Source: Pachyseris speciosa
Lineage: Eukaryota > Cnidaria > Anthozoa > Scleractinia > Pachyseridae
DNA length: 64,000 nucleotides
Direction: 5' to 3'
Assembly (NCBI GenBank): GCA_016490735.1
Contig: JAEMWC010000049.1
Location: forward strand, 1,659,501 to 1,723,500
How positions within the stretch are numbered: the stretch's first letter is position 1; each line of letters begins with the position of its first letter. A program made the translations under genes and the position numbers. This document shows, piece after piece, positions 54,300-64,000 of this stretch. The notes beneath the pieces are model-generated. The model was not told where the DNA came from and searched no databases. It saw only the letters and a program-made list of their open reading frames with translations.

Positions 54300-55980
54300 C
54301 TTGGTATTTCATCTATGATCTTCCTTGCGGTCAGACGTCATAAGTAGCTTAATTGAAAACAATTTTAACAAACTTGTCATCTGTAAGTTACAAAGTGGAT
54401 AACCTCAAAGTCAAAAAAATATATGTTATTTGGAATTCATGGAGTGAGAAAATATGAAAATTGCAAACAGAAGATTGAATATTTAATATATCACATATGA
54501 CATATGCGTAGTTCCTGCGGTTACATATATATTGCACCTTTTTTGAGTTGTTTGTGTTCCGATTTCCAGCTGACTCTGTTTAATACCGCGAAATACCGGA
54601 ACAGCTTGCTGCAGGTGTTGTTTAATTTCAACAGTCAAGGAGTTTGTTTTTCTGGAGGGAAATCGGCTGTATCAAATTATCACCTGTATAAGTGAGTTTA
54701 ATAGTAGACTATCAAAAACAGAACAGAACAGAACAGAATCCTTTATTTAATTTTAGGCTCAGGGTAATCCTTTCAGATGCTTGAAAGCAACCTGTTATCA
54801 ACAGGAGCACTGAGCACTGTTACCTAATGATACAAAGTATCACTAATATCAACTATAAATATAATTTCAGAAGAAATGTAAGAACATTGCATCAATCATA
54901 AACAAATTGTCAAATAAACAAATATTTCGTGGATGTCAATTTTATGGTCGGTACACAAATATTGCATTCCATTTTGACGAGCCTTCAATAACAGTAATGC
55001 TTGATGGTTTCGTCTTTGCGTTGTTTGTTTTCATTTTACACAAACTATATACCTTTCTAAGGCTGGCAGTTCACATTAGCAGTACAAAAGACGTGTGCGA
55101 TATATAGACTGTTCAAACGGAACAGTGTTCGGTCCCACTTTTCTTCCAAACATCTTTGTATTTGCATTTCCCATGAAATGTTGTTTTCCAATTCTTCAGT
55201 CATTCAACTCCTCCCAGTTCTGGGAAATGAGTCATTCGTCGGACTTAAGCCGAAATTATCTAGTTACCTATTAATCTGCTTTATTTTTGTGGCCGTAGCC
55301 ACACACATGAAGTTTTTCCAAATAAGTACGTATTTGCTCAAGAGTGCGGTTGCAATTGCGAGTTTCCTCAGCAGTCATAGCTGTCCCTGGACGCCGGTGA
55401 GGTCAACATAGCGGAATAAATACCACAAAAGGCTCTTTTAACATCCCCGGTTCCGTATTTGTCAAGCAATCCACACAAGCTGGAATGAGTTCCAAAAGGT
55501 TTACTTCATTCTCGTGTTCGCAGCCACAGGAGGTTTTAAGCTTTTTCCTTCATGCAAATTTGTGCAATATAGTCTAGAGAATGGGTCTCAAGAGCGATTA
55601 ACCTACACCGGACGTTTTATCAACGTATTTTTTAATTGTATATTACGGAATATGCAATCATTTAACAGGCCCCCTCCTGGAATTAGTTCCCGGAGGAAGT
55701 TATGTATTTTCCGCTGGTATTTAGGTAATTTTATGCAGGGTAGTGCTTTTTTTTTTTCAGTTTCTTTCATGCGTCTGTCGCACCTTTCATTACGAGTATT
55801 GTTTGCTCCTTTCGCATGATTATCTTTCTGGTATTTATATCGATCATTTGCATCCTCGCCCTTCACACATGCTCGCGGCTTCCACTCGACGGTTCTCTCT
55901 CCGGTATCGAAGTCCCGCCCTCCCACCCCTTTAAAAAGATTCAGTTTTTGCTGCCTTACTGCAGTTTCTTGTCTTTTTTC
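54300..55980. other. No confident gene
   Basis: AT-rich. 54715-54740 has an ACAGA repeat followed by ATCCTTTATTTAATTTTAGG, like an inverse retroelement tail. ORFs at 54907, 55178, 55514 and 55816 lack recognised domains. Confidence 0.35.
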
Positions 55981-55992
55981 CTTGTGTCTTTA

Positions 55993-58905
55993 GGCCATCG
56001 GGACACTTTTGTCGAGAACAACAGTTGTTTCAAGTGCGGGAGAGTCGGGCATTGGGCCAGAGATTGCCGATTCAGAATTTGGCCAGCATCCTCTAGCCGC
56101 CAGTATTCCTCCAGTTACAATTACCAACCGGGAATGTCATACAACGAGCCATCTGGATCCCAGTCTTCTCATGGACCAACAAGCTTCAAGTACTGAGCAG
56201 TAGTTGGAGCAGGTAGACAGTTTCAATACGAATTTTTAGTCAGTAAACGTTAAGGGGAATTTAAGGAAGAATTTGGGATTTTGGAAGTTTATCGGTGCAC
56301 CTCCCTTCATTTTATCGACGACTGAGAATGGTTACAAATTGCCTTTCGGTTGTACGCCTGTAGCTGCCACGTTAAGAAATAAAAGGTCCGCTTACCAGCA
56401 TGCTGATTTTGTGAACGAGGCTAGCAAATTGCTTAGTCCAGGTCGGATTGTTGAAGTTACATGCACAGCAGCCTTTTGTTATTAATCCATTCACAGTCTC
56501 TATTCAGCCAAATGGAAAGAAAAGGTTAATACTAGATTTGCGCGAATCAACAAAAGTCAAATTAAGCATAATGTCAAATACGAGGATTGGAAGGTGGTTT
56601 TGAATTATTTCACAAAAGGCGCTTTCATGTTTTCTTTCCATCTGAAAGTGGTTACCACCACGTCGATATTTTTCACGCTCATCATACATTTCTAGGGTTC
56701 TCCTAGAAGGATAGTCATTACAACGGGGCTAAATTTTACGTTTTCACAGTCTTGCCTTTCGGCTTGTCGACAGCTCGACCAAGCTCTTGAAACCACTAGA
56801 AAAGCACTGGAAACTTCAGAATATTAGTATTGCGATCTTCCTGGACCATGGATGGGGAGTAACCCAGCTGGATAGGGATTTTTGCCGACACACGGCTCAA
56901 TATGTCAGGAGCGATCTATTGAAAGCGGGTTTTGTGGTTAGCGACGAAAAATCAGTATGGAAGCCTACCCAAGTCCTTAATTGCCTGTGGGCACCTTACA
57001 AATTGTTGTTAGCAGATTACATAAAATATCTGAAACTATAAATCGCCTTTCAGACGCCGACTTTAGGTTATCCGCTAGGAATCTAGTTTCCTTTACGGGA
57101 CAAATTATTTCTACTGATCCTGTAGTGGAATTATCACCAGGATTATGACCAGGCATTGTGTCATAAGTACGGTGGCTGCTAACGATTGGGATTCGGAGTT
57201 TTATCTCGATGATTACTGCATAGAGAAAATATTATTCTGGAAAAATAATCTGCGATTCGTCAACAGTAGGAATTGCTTCGTCAGCAAAACCCCTAGTTAT
57301 TTCATGTTTTCCGATGCCAGCGTCACCGGCTGTGGTGCATACATTACTGAGCCTTAGGGCCTGTTTACATGGAGGGAGGGTGCCTCGGCTAACCGAGTTA
57401 CCCGGGGGCAAGTAGAACGAGCGATCAAAAAATTGAACTTACCGTTAAAAGTTTCTTTTGTCCACCGTCTTGTTTGTTGTGCTTAGCGACCGCTCAAAAG
57501 ATAGCCCACTGACTATCCCGCTTAGGTGAGTTGCATGTAAAGGCGGGCTATGTTTCAACCCTCCTAGCCGGGTAGCCCGGTTAGCCGGGGCACCCTCCCT
57601 CCATGTAAACGGGCCCTTAATAGTGAGTATGTTTGCCACAAAATGTGGACGGAGAGCCAGAGGCTGAAGAGCTCTCTGTAGAGGGAGTTGCAAGCTACAG
57701 AGTTTTCTTTGCAGTCGTTTGCCGCATTGTTGAAGAATTCTCATGCTAAGTGGTTTACCGATAATCAATCTGTGGAAAATCGTAGAGGTGGGGAGTGTGA
57801 AATTTGGATTTGCATTTGATGGCTAAGAATAATTATCTTCAACATATGCGTGATTCAGTTCGGAATTACATTAGACATTCAATGGATCCCTCGAGCGAAG
57901 AATCAACAGGCTGATTTTTTGAGTGGCCTTATTGACCCGGACGTTTGGTAAACTTCAGTCGATTTTTTTCAATATATCGAGGGTTGCTGCGGCCCCCACA
58001 TAGTTGACTGTTTTGCTAACTATTATGTACAATAATAAATTTCCTAGGTTTTTCTCCAGATTTTGAAATCCTAATGCAGCGGGCATAGATTTTTTCGTGC
58101 AGTCTCTGAAAGGGGACAACTGCCTGGTGGCTCCACCAGTATCTATCGTCTCGAGAGTATTGCATTATATGAAAGTCCAGAAGGTCGTTGGAACCGTTGT
58201 TGTACCCTACTGGCCACCCGCCCATTTCTCGCCACTTATTGCCTCCAAATGTGGTGGTTTCATTTTGGATTAAAGTGTTCATTCCGGCAAGGACATCTTG
58301 AAATTAGGTAGAAACCCAAACTCCCTGTTGGCCGGAGCGTTTTGGTGGCGAGGTTATTGCTCTTAGAATGGAATTTAGTTACTGAGGTTCTCATATTGGA
58401 ATGGTTGCATTCAATCTTTTTTAATGCACTAAGTTGTACCTATGATGGCGCTGGCCACAGAGATTTAAGGGTGGCTACGCCCAAGATTCAATGTTATTAT
58501 TTAGAATGTTTCGACACTGGTCGTTACGAATGGAAGTGTTTGATCTGTGTACTGGGTCAATCTTTTGAATTGTACCGGCTGCTGTTTATATTTATTCCTC
58601 GTGGTTACGTACGGGGTAACTATGACAGCATTGGCTGTCAAAAAGGGGTGTCTGCGCCTTTAGGATATTGTGATTTATTATATTGAATTTTCATGGCACT
58701 GGCTGCTGTAGAAGGTCATTCTGGGGCCTGTTCATCCTTATTATTTTTTTCTCTTTCAGATTTTTTTCTTAGTTACGGGGCTGCATTTCTTTTCTTGCGT
58801 CAAATGAATGCTAAGATCTAGGTCTGAAGCTACGTACAGTGAAGGCTTATTTGCGCGTTATTAAGAAGTTCATCTATTGGTGCCGATCGGAGTCAAGCAT
58901 ATACC
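55993..58905 (+). pseudogene. DIRS-like retrotransposon remnant (zinc knuckle, RT, RNase H, start of tyrosine recombinase)
   Basis: In order: CCHC zinc knuckle CFKCGRVGHWARDC (about 56026-56070); RT region with WKFIGAPPFILSTTENGYKL (56281-56340) and LILDLRE / DWGVTQ-type blocks (56525-56900) with stops and frameshifts; RNase H start YFMFSDASVTGCGAYI (57299-57345); a MITE insertion (57357-57616); RNase H continuation with FTDNQSV (about 57738); and VKAYLRVIKKFIYWCR (58848-58895), which resembles the N-terminal SAM-like domain of DIRS tyrosine recombinases. The catalytic part of the recombinase was not found. Many stops; dead. Confidence 0.8.
57357..57616. mobile_element. Harbinger-like MITE with TTA duplication, copy 2
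   Basis: GGGCCTGTTTACATGGAGGG and CCCTCCATGTAAACGGGCCC ends; TTA at 57354-57356 and 57617-57619. Shorter than the copy at 42776, missing the left half of its interior. It splits the DIRS RNase H. Confidence 0.85.
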
Positions 58906-58929
58906 TATTCATTTGCCTTTGTCGGTAGT

Positions 58930-59690
58930 CGTTGTATCACTTTACTTGTTCCAGTTTGTCTTGGATCCGCTTACGTATCTTGCCATGAGGGTAGCAACGG
59001 CTGGTGGGGGAGGGGGGGGGGGGTCGTGATCTCGTTTCATGCACGAATTTTAAGAAAATTCCCTCATCACGTATGTTTTTAACAAACTTTCACCAGTCAC
59101 GAATTGATATGGCCATAGACCCCAGCTTTCACCTTGTCTTGCATCAGAAACAAGGAGTCAAGAGACCAGAGTCGTATGTGGAAGTTGTTCATTGCGGCAG
59201 ATGCAATAATAGTAACTAGTTTCGACTGTTTACTACTAGCGTTTCATCGGGCGATGAGGCAGACTGGTTACGCAACACGACGGTGTTGATTCTGTCATTA
59301 GGGTGAAACCCCATTCGTTGCTTAAGACAGGCTTTTCACTTTCTTTTCCATACAGTCTCCAAAACATTAAATGGTGGGATCATGATTCGAGTCTGAATTG
59401 TGATGGAGAGGTATGAAACTACCTCCCCATTTGCTTTCTTTCTCCGTCTGTGTCCGCAACATACAATAAACTCAAATTCTTCATATAATGATGACCGAAT
59501 CGCTCATCAAAAGAATGTTCTTATGTGTTTTTAACAGGTTAAATTATTGCTATGACAACCTATTGTGCCGAAGAAAGTTTCATTAATTATTCACCAATGA
59601 TTGGGAATTTCTTTGATACCTTATAATTATTGGTGGTAATGGTCTATTAAAATGCAGTAACAGTGCTGAAAACCAGTTTGGGCCACATGA
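58930..59690. other. No gene recognised
   Basis: May include degraded DIRS 3' sequence. Contains a G-rich run near 59010. Confidence 0.35.
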
Positions 59691-60103
59691 TATATGCTTT
59701 CAGATACGGAGACCAAGATTTAGAGGACTCATATCTCACACTCTTAAGGCTTTAATGGTTATAAAAAAACGTTTTCACAGTCATATCACCCGGTAAATAA
59801 TTGTAACTGTGTACTACTCATTGAATTCTGTATATTGTGACCCTTTTAACAGGGATAGAAACTTAGTTTATCAAAAAAACAGACTACCTCTAATGATGCT
59901 GCCTCAGTCGAACATAAGGACTACAATTGTGTGATCTAAGCACAATCTACACACTTTCTTTATGCCTATTCATCCCTTACCAGAATACATTACTGACAAT
60001 GGTCTTTAGCACGCACTTTGCTCACTGGAAACCACAACAATCAGAAAAGGAAAAACATTTTAGCACTTGCTGCCAAATTTACAGATCACTTAAATCACAC
60101 AGA

Positions 60104-62372
60104 TCACACAGCTATGGCAGAGTTTTTGGGATGGTAAGTCAGTAGCCTCGCTGCCGTCGTAGGCCCCCACCAATTAGTGATAGTCTTTTTGTCTTGAAGA
60201 TCACTCACGTTTGACCTTCTGTGAAGTTTGCCATCTTTAACTTGAAACAATGGAGAATTGTTTGGCTCTTCCTGGTCAACAAATGGTATCAGATCGATCA
60301 CCACAGCAGGGTCAAGAGCTTTGCTGGGGTTTCTGTAAGCCTCGTAAACTTGATTGACTGAATTTTGAACAGCCTTGACTGCAATCCTTAGGTTGTCTTT
60401 GCTCTTTTCTTTCAACAGCGTTCCATCGCCATATGCAATCCACTTATCTCCCCTCTTGTTTGTTACACGCAGGCCAAAATTGTTGTCTTCGTCGTGCATG
60501 CACTTACAGAGCCAGTCACCATCTCTTCCAAGCGTAGTTGCCTTTCCCAGCTCAACTCGTGGCGTCCTATAAGTAACAGTTAAATAAGTGTCATTTTACT
60601 GCGAGGGAGCTTAGGACGTCTGATGGAGAGTGATTTTTTAACACTAATTTAACATTTCCTTGGGGCAATTTTCAAAATGAATGAGTTAGGTTTGCTTTAG
60701 TTTGGATTTTATTCAGTACTGAACATAAAAAGTCAATTTAATAACTGAGAAACCGTGTATTTACTACTCAGTTACGACACTGGTTTACATCTGATCGGAT
60801 GACCAAGTGCCTAAGTCCGACCGATACTGAATCCTTGCGCTCTGTTTTAATGCTTTGATTTTAATGCAGTGTGAATGAGATCAGTTCTGCCTTTACCACC
60901 CGGTCGAGCTTTCAGATTGTATTGAATAACACGCACACTATAGTCATTATTTGGCTGTGTGACCGCGTGATGCGGTTCCAGTCAAAGCCCACATTTCACC
61001 CTTGTTCACCATAGAGTCTCCAGTAGCTCAGTGGTTAGGGCGTCCGTCTAGATCGCGTAGTCGTGGGTTCAAATCCCATCTGGAACTCGGATTTTATTCG
61101 AGTTTCTATTTGGGGTTTCATGCTATCATGTTGTACTTACTATTTTGAAAACAATATTTACTAATATTGTGGCTGCGATCGATTATACTAAATGTTTACC
61201 AACATTGCATATGAAAAATGAAAGCCTACTTCAGACCAAAAACAGCCTCATTTTTCCTAGTCGTAGTTATTAAAATTACACGAACAAGGAAAGAATAACA
61301 AAAATGAGGGTGATGATGCTAATTTAAGTCTGATTAATGATCACCTGATGTGTCCACTAGCAAAGCTATCAGTCAGAAAGTGGCAAGCAAACGCGTCCAT
61401 GGAAAACGCTTCATGGAGAAGCTTCTTCGCTTTCTCCCCGCTACAATTTCCAGCTTCTCGTGCTTTATCTATCGCCCTTTGATGGCCAGCAGCGTACGAA
61501 TGCTTTGCATAAGGGAGGAAATGGTCGTGGTTATTTTCAGCTAATCTCAGCATCCTCCCCGGTTTGACTGGCACTCCACCAACCCATATACCGCCAGTAA
61601 TTTCGTCCCATATCCTCGCATCAACAGCCTCACCAGACTCACTTTCTTTCTGTAACGTGGCTAACAGCTTGTCTAACTCAACCTGTAGCTCATCCTTCGA
61701 TACACGTGCCAGGGTGTTGTAAGCATCTGTAAAGCGCTGGTGCCGACCAGGGTCTTCTTGATCAACAGGATCGATGATTGGTTGATGCGGTAAACCATAA
61801 TAATCACCAGCAAGCGCTATAATCTCGTCAAACCTTATCACCACATCATTTGGAAGCGTGAGGACTCTTAGTTCATCGATCTCTATGATCTCCGCAATTC
61901 TTTGGTGTTCACCCCCATTAAACCCGACTCCGTCAACTGTATCCCGAGGGCGATATCACCAATCCTTTTATGTTCTCCTCCGTTAAATAAGAAGGCCTTC
62001 TCACCAATCTTGCGGTGTTCTCCTCCGTCAAACATCCGTTTCATAAAGGCATACTCCCCAATCTTTTGGTGTTCACCTCCCACAAATTTCTGTTGCGGTT
62101 TGAAGACCGAATCCCCAATCTTTTGGTGTTGACCTCCGGCAAACCTGTTCTTGAAAGCGAGGTTTCCAATCTCCTGGTGTTCACCTCCGGCAAACTTCGC
62201 CTTCGTTGAATTCCTTACCTTTTTTTGTTGACCTCCGGAAAACTTGTTCTGGAAGGCGCGGTTCCCAATCTCTTTGTGTTCGCCTCCGTCAAAACGCTCC
62301 AGTTCCTCCTCTTGGTCTTCATCTCCAGAAGAACTGTCCTCAATGTTTTTGTGTTTACCTCCAGAAAGACAT
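60104..62372 (-). CDS. GGEH-repeat plus phospholipase C / S1-P1-nuclease-like gene, copy B (2 exons, frame disrupted in N-terminus)
   Basis: Exon 1 from ATG 62372 to 61345, exon 2 from 60566 to 60104, same phase 2 GT-AG junction as copy A. The domain exon reads cleanly from the last GGEH unit (GGEHQRIAEIIEIDELRVL) through ALAGDYYG, NNHDHFLPYAKHSYAAGH and HFLTDSFASGHIR. The N-terminal array has nine units but shows a 1-nt gain just after the ATG (giving a stop at codon 6) and a second shift near 61950. Exon 2 is open, with MHDEDNNFGL and IAYGDG, and ends three residues longer than copy A. The domain has remained open in both copies although the repeats are broken at different places. Family call as for copy A. 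Confidence 0.6.
61018..61088 (+). tRNA. tRNA-like sequence, probably a SINE head or tRNA pseudogene, in the intron of copy B
   Basis: CCAGTAGCTCAGTGGTTA (A-box), GTGGGTTCAAATCCCAT (T arm with good pairing) and a short variable loop. The acceptor stem pairs at 5 of 7 positions and the anticodon stem has a mismatch; the loop CTAGATC would give AGA, which does not fit a Ser tRNA lacking a long variable arm. No 3' SINE body was recognised beyond GGATTTTATTCGAGTTTC. Confidence 0.4.
61880..62372 (-). repeat. GGEH peptide repeats, copy B (9 units)
   Basis: Nine units such as DGGEHKEIG, AGGEHQEIG, VGGEHQKIG and NGGEHKRIG, 13-21 residues apart, often followed by xxAF. On the plus strand they appear as CCAATCTTTTGGTGTTCACC blocks. 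Confidence 0.8.
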
Positions 62373-62399
62373 GTTACTCACTCTCAGTCTCAACCTTAA

Positions 62400-63990
62400 A
62401 ACAATATATTTGTTCAACATATAAGAATTTTTTTCAACAGAATCGCTTCGTTGGTGTTAAGCTGGAATGATCAAACAGAATTTCTTTTCATTTTGAGCTA
62501 TTCTAGTTTATCCCCCTCCCCAAAGCAAAAAAAGGTGTTCGTAAAATATTGCAGTTTCTATTCGTTTGGAAATAACTTAGGCTGTGTTCCTCGGCTTTAG
62601 CTGTCACACCTTTGGACGCTAACGAATTCTTCCTTGAATCCTACCCGTGATCAACTTCACAGACGTCAACGAAATCTCTCAGTCTAATAAATTGTCCGTG
62701 GCGCTTTACAAAATATATTTACAAACATTCACTAACAAACTTTCTAAAAAGACCAGTCTTCTTCTGAACATTTCTAAAAAATCTCCGATGAACTTATACG
62801 AATTAAGAGGCAAAGAGTTCGACGACAACATTTAAGGAATTCAAATTGCATCTCAATCCCGCTCTTAGTGTCACTCGGGCGATGATAGAATTTTCCATCG
62901 AAACATGTCTTGCAGATTAAAAACAGTAGTTTCCATTTTCAAAGCTGCCACTTTCGTAACTGGCATTTGGAATCGAGTCCGTTGAATCATGTGTTTGCTT
63001 AATCCGAACACTTGAACTGTGTTAGCTTACACAAAGGTGTCTGTAACATCTCGGAACATGAAACATAAAATAATATTTTCAGTTTTCCGAGATCGTTTAT
63101 ATATAGCTGTTACAGACACATTTGTGAAAGCTAACACAGTTCGAGTGTTCGGATTCAACACCTAAACATTTATGATGCTGTTTTAAGTAATCGACTCTAC
63201 GAATTTCTGAGCTCCCCTCGGCTTTCCGAAAACGTTAGCTCGCACTCAATGACACCGACGAACTAAATTACATGTACATAGCTACATGCACAAAAGCCAT
63301 TTTAGTCGCAAGATACAACTACTCACACAGTCCAATATCAAAATTGAGTCAATGCGACGTCCGCAGAGTCAACTAAGATTACAATTAACTATTAAAATAC
63401 TTAAGGTAAACGGGATGTCCACAGGTGACTGAGGATATAGAGCAGCTTTCTACAGGAAAACCGGCACCAGATTGCTTTCGCTAACCGTTTGGAACATTAG
63501 CGCACATTTGACGACTCTGTTTACATGTAGCATAAAGAATCGAAGACAGAAAAAATAAGAATTATGCTATAGGTAATAAGCAACAGAGGAAGGGACGTGT
63601 AGAAATTCTCAATAAATACAGACTTCCTGCTCACGTTACATTTTCCTACTTTTGGAGACTGGAGCAATAAGCATGCCATGCCATGCACAATTTTTGAAAT
63701 TTTTGGGTCGGAATTACTTTGATGTTACAGACTTAAGTTGAACTGCAACTTGCTATTTCGTCCGGTTCCACGAGTATAAATTGAATGAGACGCTGAATTA
63801 GAACCGGGAATTAAAAAGAAGTTTTGGCATCGTGACTTGCGTGCATTTTGTTCTAATCACTATAAAGATTTTTAAAGCCGTATATCAACTGGTTACTGTA
63901 TAGTGGTATCCACTGTACCTTTAGCCTGCAGTCGAACTCTTTCTTCCGGTTGAACGCAGCAGTCGTCAGTCAGTCTTGGCACCCAACACT
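62400..63990. other. 5' flank of copy B, no gene
   Basis: Homologous to the region upstream of copy A. An inverted pair TGTCTGTAACATCTCGGAAC-type lies at 63000-63160 (GAACTGTGTTAGCTTACACA / TGTGAAAGCTAACACAGTTC). No coding ORF supported. Confidence 0.45.
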
Positions 63991-64000
63991 ATGACTGAAC

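Larger units (their letters stand above)
46700..54300. repeat. Direct duplication, copy A
   Basis: Aligns in order with 59695 to the window end: 3' flank (ATGATGCTGCCTCAGTCGA), both exons of the hydrolase-like gene, the upstream region, and a far-upstream block (TGCTGAATTAGAACCGGGAA, GGTTGAACGCAGCAGT, CAGTCAGTCTTGGCACCCAA). Copy A carries extra MITEs in its intron (48722-49003) and upstream (50750-53115). Confidence 0.8.
59695..64000. repeat. Direct duplication, copy B (runs off the window)
   Basis: Counterpart of 46700-54300, shorter because it lacks the MITEs of copy A. The match still holds at the window end (CAGTCAGTCTTGGCACCCAA). Confidence 0.8.

Noticed and set aside
55816..56196. 126-codon ORF with hydrophobic N-terminus and zinc knuckle
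   Set aside because: Only the zinc-knuckle part is recognisable; the hydrophobic part lies upstream of an acceptor-like TTTAG and is likely non-coding.
63000..63160. Foldback element upstream of copy B
   Set aside because: An inverse pair is present, but no defined ends or target duplication were found, so it is mentioned only in the flank entry.

Overview
This window is invertebrate eukaryotic DNA, most likely from a cnidarian and probably a stony coral. It is AT-rich, genes are sparse, introns follow GT-AG rules, and almost every intergenic stretch carries decayed Penelope-like and DIRS-like retroelements, tRNA-derived SINEs and foldback MITEs of types I associate with coral genomes. The species cannot be named from sequence alone.

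Layout. (1) 1-3.6 kb: remnant of a virus-like DNA element. Plus-strand ORFs resemble the virion-gene cluster of Polinton/adintovirus-like elements (the F54H12.2-like group); the capsid-like gene is broken. Converging minus-strand small ORFs each sit behind the same promoter-like motif. (2) 3.6-6.7 kb: foldback MITE, Penelope reverse-transcriptase fragment and a ten-unit degenerate repeat. (3) 6.8-15.0 kb: an eight-exon gene, assembled here by phase matching, encoding a 323-residue secreted PAN/apple plus fibrinogen-like protein. Its introns hold an 80-bp histidine-codon-like minisatellite and five large foldback elements. (4) 15-28.7 kb: no intact gene; MITEs, a SINE, a Penelope scrap, a histamine-N-methyltransferase-like (HNMT-like) tail fragment and a diverged direct repeat. 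(5) About 28.8-42.6 kb: a giant inverted duplication with two intact, intronless, divergently transcribed HNMT-like genes, one per arm. The spacer between them consists largely of repeated copies of their upstream sequence, each with paired CACGTG boxes, plus gene fragments. (6) 42.6-46.1 kb: Penelope 3' end interrupted by a 1.5-kb TTAA-flanked element. (7) About 46.7-54.3 kb and 59.7-64.0 kb: a direct duplication. Each copy has a two-exon minus-strand gene with an N-terminal array of GGEH repeats fused to a zinc phospholipase C / S1-P1-nuclease-like domain. A DIRS-like retroelement (about 56-58.9 kb) lies between the copies.

The host genes do not form one pathway. A secreted adhesion or lectin-like protein, a pair of small-molecule methyltransferases and a pair of putative hydrolases lie side by side, and two of these three families have been locally duplicated, once inverted and once direct. 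The most unusual items are the shared promoter-like motif of the virus-like small ORFs, the large palindrome with its methyltransferase pair, and the GGEH-repeat hydrolase genes.
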